A DNA stretch of 64,000 nucleotides from Bimastos eiseni (lineage: Eukaryota > Annelida > Clitellata > Crassiclitellata > Lumbricidae): NCBI GenBank assembly GCA_959347315.1, contig OY365810.1:17145664-17209663 (forward strand). The letters run 5' to 3'. Shown piece by piece: positions 58,801-64,000 of the stretch. The position numbers and the translations under genes were made by a program. Each line of letters starts with the position of its first letter. Within the stretch, counting starts at the first letter, position 1. The notes beneath the pieces are model-generated. The model ran no database searches. It saw only the letters and a list, made by a program, of their open reading frames with translations, and was not told where the DNA came from.

Positions 58801-59827
58801 ATGAAAATTAACAATTTCAATGTTGCATTAGCTGCTTCTATTGCAAGTCTCAACAAGTTATTGGATTAAATCAAGTACAATCAAGCAAATGAACAAATTT
58901 TATGTCACGACATGTAATTCTTATTGTGTCTATGAATTAATATAGTGCCACTCACAGAGCTACACAAAGCTGACTGCTTAGCAGGAATGAAAATGACCAC
59001 TACTTTCCTCAATGACTAACCAAAAAATTATAAAAAGATTTAGATGAAGCAATGCATGCAAATAAGTGCTATTATTGATTCAAGTGATAATAATATCAAA
59101 CGCTTACTAAGCTAATTGGTTGCAGAATAAATTTTGGTTGCGCAGCTGTTGCAATCTTCACAGGCGAGTTTACCAGATCGATAACTGAGCTGTCACCAAC
59201 TGCTGAAAATGACGAAGTCCCCACACTCTGCTGTGATCCAACAATCGTGTGACAAGCTGACTGCTTAGCAGGAATGGAAATGACAGCTACTTTCTTTGGA
59301 GAAGGCTCCCCAATAACAGTCAGGTTCTCCTTTGGGTAAAGTGTCATCTTTTTAAGGCTATTTGCAGATGCTGATGTGTTGGAGATAACTATTGTCTGCT
59401 GTGCTGCCCTGTAAATAGTTCCAGGACTGAGCTTTGGTGAAGTAATTGGAGATTTGATTTTGTTATTAATTCTTTCAGCGACAATAAACTTAACTGGAAT
59501 CCGACTGTTGGTGTTTGCAGTTGTACCTGAATTTAAACCTGTACAACCAGAGCTGCTGGTAAGTATAAGCTGAGTCCCAGAATTGCAAATAGTTGGTATT
59601 ACTTTCACAATATGACTGCCCCATAACCTGTCAACGGAAGGAAGTCTTTGACTATTGTCAACCAACTCTTGACTAATGATAGTATTTGAACCACAGTTGG
59701 TAACAACTGCAGGTGTTACTGTGCTACTGTCATTGAAAGAATCACACTCCGAAGCGGCAGCTGCTCCATCATCATCATCATCGGTCACATATATTTTCTC
59801 CAGTTGAAGTTCACTTTCATCTTCCAT
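43745..59827 (-). CDS. LIN54: LIN54, MuvB/DREAM complex DNA-binding subunit, 11 exons
   Basis: Nuclear CXC-domain protein that binds CHR promoter elements and recruits DREAM or MYB-MuvB to cell-cycle genes. Exons on the minus strand: 59827-59108, 58791-58584, 56810-56623, 55449-55252, 52680-52574, 52103-52032, 51330-51185, 50199-50105, 49613-49417, 49000-48825, 43896-43745. Phases join throughout and give about 752 aa (human 749). The N-terminus is acidic ([13 protein letters not shown]) then Ser/Thr-rich. CXC repeat 1 is about residues 486-525 ([20 protein letters not shown]), repeat 2 about 558-600 ([20 protein letters not shown]). The two DNA-contacting tyrosines are Tyr499 and Tyr573. A helical C-terminal region follows ([28 protein letters not shown]). 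Exons 1-10 are secure; exon 11 is tentative. All large introns carry transposons. Confidence 0.93.
44329..44460 (+). repeat. Six-copy 22-bp minisatellite
   Basis: TATTTCAGTAGCTGACAGAC plus TG repeats six times from 44329 with GCTGAC/GCTAAC and TAT/CAT variants. In LIN54 intron 10. Confidence 0.95.
45247..47027. mobile_element. hAT family E element, 1781 bp, nested
   Basis: Ends CAGTGGTTCTCAACG and GGTTGAGAACCGCTG are textbook hAT (Charlie-like) terminal repeats. A perfect 8-bp duplication CTATAGAC lies at 45239-45246 and 47028-47035, within the older family B element. It contains a C-rich telomere-like tract (46007-46140) and repeated AAGGTCACG motifs. I recognise no transposase. Confidence 0.92.
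46007..46140 (+). repeat. Degenerate telomere-like CCCTAA tract
   Basis: About 130 bases of imperfect six-base units (CCCTAA, CCCTTA, CCCCAG) on the plus strand. It lies wholly within the nested hAT at 45247-47027, so it is part of, or was gained by, the element and not a telomere. Confidence 0.8.
47454..48012. mobile_element. hAT family G element, 559 bp
   Basis: Ends CAGCATTTCTGAACAGC and TTAGAAAACGCTG. Flanks TGATATAT (47446-47453) and TTCTATAT (48013-48020) match at 6 of 8. It shares CCCTAGGGTC, AGAAGACAAGGGT and AAATCAAAAGGGTTCCAC with 21615-21973 but is 200 bp longer. In LIN54 intron 10. Confidence 0.75.
48259..48498 (-). pseudogene. LINE reverse-transcriptase C-terminal relic
   Basis: Minus-strand translation [20 protein letters not shown] then [20 protein letters not shown] and LLKTFLF is the signature found at the C-terminus of many CR1/RTE-like polyproteins (FSVAAP..WNSLP...R...SLS.FKS.LKT.LF). 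Nothing upstream of this tail is preserved. It is sense to LIN54, in intron 10. Confidence 0.85.
49130..49236 (+). repeat. Four-copy 25-bp minisatellite
   Basis: CAAATGCATTGCCTCTATTG with five further bases repeats about four times. In LIN54 intron 9, between exons 10 and 9. Confidence 0.93.
49417..50199 (-). CDS. LIN54: LIN54 exons 8-9: linker and second CXC repeat
   Basis: Exon 8 (50199-50105) encodes [20 protein letters not shown] to NYCECFE with Tyr573. Exon 9 (49613-49417) continues [16 protein letters not shown] and the following helical stretch [18 protein letters not shown]. The linker is much like vertebrate GKGKEGE..RRHSKGC but two or three residues differ. Confidence 0.93.
51185..52103 (-). 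CDS. LIN54: LIN54 exons 6-7: first CXC (tesmin) repeat
   Basis: Exon 6 (52103-52032) ends within the motif at CLKL, and exon 7 (51330-51185) continues [19 protein letters not shown] and [20 protein letters not shown]. The split falls directly before the DNA-contacting Tyr499. The zinc-binding cysteines appear complete. HPKIG at the end starts the linker. Confidence 0.93.
52804..54270. mobile_element. hAT family D element, 1467 bp, perfect TSD, hosting another hAT
   Basis: Starts TAGGGCTGTTAACGATTAAT and ends CGTTAATTTCTACAGCCCTA, with a perfect 8-bp duplication GTAACAAC at 52796-52803 and 54271-54278. Subterminal TTAACGATTAAT motifs recur on both sides. The element at 52999-53725 is inserted within it, so its own remnant is about 730 bp. 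It lies in LIN54 intron 4. Confidence 0.92.
52999..53725. mobile_element. hAT family C element, 727 bp, nested in family D
   Basis: Left end CATGAATGGGGTCTCGAG and right end CTCATGAACAACACTG, with a perfect 8-bp duplication ATTTTGAA at 52991-52998 and 53726-53733. Repeats of GGTCTTGGTCTCG cluster at both ends in the same strand orientation, as in 11498-12314. Confidence 0.88.
54453..54840 (-). pseudogene. LINE reverse-transcriptase relic (thumb region)
   Basis: Minus-strand frames read [33 protein letters not shown] and [14 protein letters not shown], like the LHWLPVRQRI..K...L.....G.APPYL.DL segment of non-LTR reverse transcriptases. Both frames in the region are broken. It lies in LIN54 intron 4, just upstream (in gene direction) of the nested hAT pair. 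Confidence 0.8.
57337..58079. mobile_element. TA-MITE, 743 bp, with about 117-bp internal repeats
   Basis: Ends CCATATATACTCGAC and GTCGAGTATATACGG, flanked by TA on both sides (57335-57336 and 58080-58081). Internal units of about 117 bp repeat four to five times, each with GAGAGGTATAGCCTGATATC and TTTCTCCGCGAAA. One repeat longer than the copy at 6621-7226. In LIN54 intron 2. Confidence 0.88.
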
Positions 59828-59852
59828 TCTGGATCACAATTCCATTCAGTGC
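59828..59852 (-). promoter_or_regulatory. LIN54: LIN54 5' leader piece with minimal uORF
   Basis: Upstream of the start codon the minus strand shows a plausible acceptor (TTTTATAG at 59853-59860), so the first coding exon probably begins at 59852 as the second transcript exon. Within this 25-nt leader lies ATG-GAA-TTG-TGA, a three-codon open frame ending just before the main start. The first, non-coding exon was not found. Confidence 0.5.
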
Positions 59853-61603
59853 CTATAAAACAGAAGACATTGAAAGTAAAGTATATTTTTACAAGATCAA
59901 GTCAAAATTTAGTGCTTGGGTTTCTGAACTTGCTGTGTGAATATCTTGCTTTGGAACAATTTCTTTTGGTCGATCATCTATGCAGCAAGATGAGACACAG
60001 AACTGATGTGTGGCCTTGACATGACTTAGAGGGGAAAAAGGTTCTATCGTTTGCCATCATGGAAAAGTTCTTCAAAGACAAGCATTCATGGAAGCTGATA
60101 AAATAACAGTATTTGTACTTCAGCTACATCGATTGTCGTTTTGTAAGTGAAAAAATCCGATTTTCGTTTTTATAACAGAAAATCGGAAAGATTAATACTC
60201 AGATCCATTGTTTTTCCGAGTCATGCAGAGTACCAAGAAAATTGGACTGACCCGAGTTCAGAACCGAGTTTTGGTTCATCCCAAGTTTTAATTTATGTCT
60301 GTAGATCTGCTTAAGATCTGTCCAAAATGCTCTTTACTGGGCAATTGTGAAGATTTGGAAACTAAGCCCTTCATGTAAAATTGTTTATAGAAAAATGCAG
60401 AAAATGATAAACAAACGTAATCATTCATAAAGTTCTTGACAATGATAAGTAATGCATGACCTTCATACTGATATTTTCACAGCTGATTAACATACATGTA
60501 TGTCTGCAAAAGGCCATGAAATTTAAACACATAAATTGCCACATAAATTAATAAAAAACGCAACTATAAGATGTACGCCTCACGCAATAAAATTATAAAA
60601 ACCACAGTTCATGTAGATTTTGAAGCATACCATGTATAAAGCATCATTGCAGAGCACACTAGAACCTTATATTTAATAACTATTCATCAGCATTTATGTA
60701 CTTGCAGAGTAATATAATTATAAATGTAAAAATACGTAGTTCTATTAGTCAAGAAAATGAGCTGAAATGCTGCTGCTTTGTCAACGTTCTGCACCTATGG
60801 TTTGCCAAAGATCAGTGCAGATTAAGATCATGCACCACTCAGTAAGAGCACAATGCTATCGAAATCATTCATTATCACAATATTTAATTTTTTACTAAAA
60901 TCTGTTTTTGTTTAAAAAAAATTATCACAAAACATGGAAACATATTCTTAAACTAACAAAATATTCTTTAGAGTGGACAATGCAAACCAAAATAGCCAGA
61001 GTAGTGGCATCAAGGACAAGTACTCATGAGGGATCCAATCAGCATGATTCTCAGCCAGAAATTTATTTACGTAAAAGTTGATTAGGGTAGGTCTGAGCTT
61101 CTGAGCTATTTTTGGATTAGGAATTAATTATCAGACAATGCAATTATGATATGAAACACTAAATCACTAGAAATCAAGATCGAATGCTATTTTAGTGATG
61201 AATGCTCGCTATAAGCTTTACCAAAGTTCTTCCGTCTGATTTTGGGATTCCGCATGACATACATAATATATATTGTGTGTATGTGTGTGGGCGTGCGTGT
61301 GTGTATGTGCGGTGTGCAATGTATGCATGCATTAATATATGTAAGAAATAAAAATAATAAACAAAAACATGGTCATCAGGTGATTACGTGTAAAAAGGTT
61401 TGGCAAACTAAGATTTGTATGGCATCCATTGACAAGGCAACTGTCACTTTACTTAGTTAATGGATAAAAAAATCGATCACTCAATAACGTGTACAGGAGT
61501 CATCACAAGCACACAGGCAAAGTGTAAGGCTAATTCATCAGGTCATAGGTGAGTCATCACAAGCATTTAGACCAAATTAAAGCTTATAATGCAATCACAT
61601 TAC

Positions 61604-62363
61604 TAGAGCTGTACCGATTAATCAGACCGATTATAGAGATATCGGCAATATCGGATATCGGCAAAATAATCGGCGCCAATATTAAAAATTATTTTTTTAT
61701 TTTATAATATTATTTTCAGTCTATAAAACCAAAACGACGACAGCAACATCACTGGGTCTGTGAAGGATGACATTGCGTTCCGTTCCCATATCGTATCGTC
61801 GAGCCAATGGCTTCTTCAGACCAGTGGTGAGACAACCCACCGTGCTAGTATAGACCATAGGAATGTGTCAACATAGGTCTTGTGCAGAGTGAGTCATAGC
61901 GCCTGCCTATGGGCCAAGGAATGGCTGACCAATTCAAGCCAAGGCACAGCTGGCCAATTCAACACGATGAATTTACATCGTGGAGGCATGCCTAATGAAT
62001 ACATGCTAGCTGCCAATCGCCTCAGAGGCTGAGACTAGATGGGTGGCTGTAAATAGGCCAGCAGTACCTTGACCCTTAATTACCCTGGGCACAGTTCGAT
62101 GGCAGGCGCCGGGCGGTGTGTCTGATCTGTATTGCCTGCCTAGGATTAGTCCCCACTACACCATGTCCCACAGAGCAAGTGTTTTGCCTGTATCACAACA
62201 ATAGGCAGTAGTAGTAGATCTATCTTTCTGAACCGGACATTCTGGGAAACACGATGAAATAATCGGCATAATAATCAACTAAATAATCGGGTATCAGCAA
62301 ATGAAAAATCGGCAATAATCGGTATCAGCATAATCGGCAAAAAGTGATATCGGTACAGCTCTA
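61604..62363 (-). mobile_element. hAT family A MITE, 760 bp, perfect TSD
   Basis: Starts TAGAGCTGTACCGATTAATC and ends GATATCGGTACAGCTCTA, with a perfect 8-bp duplication CACATTAC at 61596-61603 and 62364-62371. Orientation is opposite to the other three copies. The core is collinear with them after reversal. The least decayed member in the window. Confidence 0.92.
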
Positions 62364-63224
62364 CACATTACCCACAAAGCTGCAATAATTTTCAACCAAA
62401 CAATAAGACAATAGCTTCTACAGTATCCTCAACACTAAAGAAATGTGTAACAAATGCTCTATTTTACACTGATAGCTTCAGTTGCAATCAAAAAATACTT
62501 TTCACCCCATGGATTCACAAGAGTGCTACTCCTTAATATTTATGCTATAAGTTACACACAGAAGTCTGCTTAGAGCAAAAATCCTTTTTCGAAGAGCAGA
62601 ATATTAGTGTGACAATAGATTTATATAGTTACTCAATAAAATCTTGCATTTTATAAAATCATAAATGAAGCATGCAATGGTCATCTGGTGATAAAGGAAC
62701 GTAATCAATATGCTTCTACATTGGCAGGTTTTTTTAAAATAATGCTATTCCTTTATGTAATCGTTCGATGTGCCTGATCATAAGACTAGCCTAACACATT
62801 ATTATATATAGTGGTGCAGTTCTGAGATTACTGTCAACAGTGATGAAAAAGTAACTAACACTAGTTAGGCTAGGTCACTGACACAAAATTCACAATATGT
62901 GATTGTATACAACACAATACCCATGGCAAACACACAGCACATGGTCCATTTCCCTAAGCAGTTAAAGATAAGTTCATATATGAGCAAATAAAACATCCAG
63001 TTTTTCACCACTGTCAGGCACCAAACCCTTCATAGCATAAGGAAAGCTAGATTGAAAAACTAAGTCAAGCTAAGAAGACCAGAACATGATTCTGGCATGG
63101 CACATAATCCCAACATCCACTGCTTAAATACTGTAGATCCGTGTTTACTGTTTACAGAGAAATTAAATATTTTTACTCAAGTTACTTTAACCAAAATGGT
63201 AATCCTGCATTTATTTATTTTAAT

Positions 63225-63550
63225 TATTTTGAAGCAAATTTTTCTCACCAAAACATCATCTATTTATCAATCCCACTTCCATTTAAACAGATTTTATCAT
63301 CAATACAGCTTCTATTTATGCATGATTATTTTCATCAATTCTGCTTCCTTTCAAACAGATTTTTTCATCAATGCAGCTTTTACTTAAGTATGATTATTTT
63401 CATCAATCCAGCTTCTATTTAAATATGATTCATTGCATTAACCCAGTTTCCATTTAAGTAAGATCCTTTTAATTAATTCTGCTTCCATTTATGCATATTT
63501 TTCTCATCAATCCAGCTTCTATTTAAACATGATTTTGTCACCAATCCAGC
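63225..63550 (+). repeat. Degenerate 35-bp minisatellite
   Basis: About nine units of roughly 33-35 bp, each with a version of TTTTCATCAATCCAGCTTCT then ATTTAAACATGA. Starts at about 63298, 63333, 63366 and 63401 give the period. It appears as open frames in more than one phase but has no gene signals. Confidence 0.8.
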
Positions 63551-64000
63551 TTCGACTTATATATATAGGCAAATTGTTTTCATCTCGATCGCAGTTTTAC
63601 TATATAAACAGTCAACATTGCACAATAATGAAAATTCATTCGAACAATACAAAATAATTAAAGCACCCACACTGCAAGATCACCACCAAAACTATTTAAG
63701 AACATTTCAAAGATTTTTTATACACTACTAGACACTTTGCAGCAAAGGACAGTTACGTTACTTTATCACCGGATCACCCTCCATTTGCGATTTCATAAAA
63801 CACAATAAATTCAACAACTGCGCTCTGTAAATCTATCGCCAAGCAAACACTGTCCTGCTCTAAAAATTGTAACGCATCAACAAAAGCTATTTAATTGCAC
63901 AGTTACTCGTCTCCATCGACATTAAATTTGTGATGTGCGCACCAACTCAAATGCCATTTGAACTAATTTAAATCATACGCTGCGTGCGTCTTGTGAATAA

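Larger units (their letters stand above)
59860..64000. other. LIN54 5' region
   Basis: No coding sequence recognised. It holds a family A hAT (61604-62363), a short GT microsatellite near 61275 and a degenerate minisatellite (63225-63550). The LIN54 first exon and promoter may lie here or beyond the window. Confidence 0.5.

Noticed and set aside
63097..63422. Overlapping Phe/Ile-rich plus frames
   Set aside because: Low-complexity translations of the degenerate 35-bp minisatellite, in two phases at once.

Overview
This is animal (metazoan) nuclear DNA. It is AT-rich and intron-rich, with short coding exons bounded by GT-AG junctions and dense transposable-element remains. The four proteins read like deuterostome or lophotrochozoan invertebrate orthologues of human genes, but I cannot name the species. 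Nothing suggests a prokaryote, an organelle or a virus.

Layout: four complete protein-coding genes can be assembled exon by exon with matching phases. (1) UBE2R2/CDC34-type E2 ubiquitin-conjugating enzyme, minus strand, 9097 to 1293, 5 exons, 242 aa. (2) ACTR1A (centractin/ARP1), plus strand, 10299 to 23386, 10 exons, 376 aa, the same length as the human protein. Genes 1 and 2 are divergent across a 1.2 kb intergenic region holding a perfect CRE-type palindrome. (3) MED16 (Mediator tail subunit), minus strand, 37672 to 26835, 8 exons, 863 aa, convergent with ACTR1A; its second intron appears to use a GC-AG junction. (4) LIN54 (MuvB/DREAM DNA-binding subunit), minus strand, 59827 to 43745, 11 exons, about 752 aa; the last exon is tentative. 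The genes share no pathway and there is no operon: E2 ubiquitination, dynactin-based transport, Pol II Mediator and cell-cycle gene repression are separate housekeeping functions.

The introns and intergenic DNA are full of mostly non-autonomous DNA transposons. I could delimit seven hAT-type families by terminal inverted repeats plus 8-bp target-site duplications, several with perfect duplications. Two are nested (one hAT inside another at 44.7-47.2 kb and at 52.8-54.3 kb). There are also two copies of a TA-flanked MITE built of about 117-bp internal tandem repeats, a Tc1/mariner relic, two 62-63 bp palindromic TTAA-flanked MITEs, foldback elements, and four decayed LINE (non-LTR retrotransposon) reverse-transcriptase tails. 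Simple AT repeats and several minisatellites fill much of the rest. I found no tRNA, rRNA, CRISPR array or novel multigene system. The most interesting content is the transposon archaeology and its contacts with splice sites.
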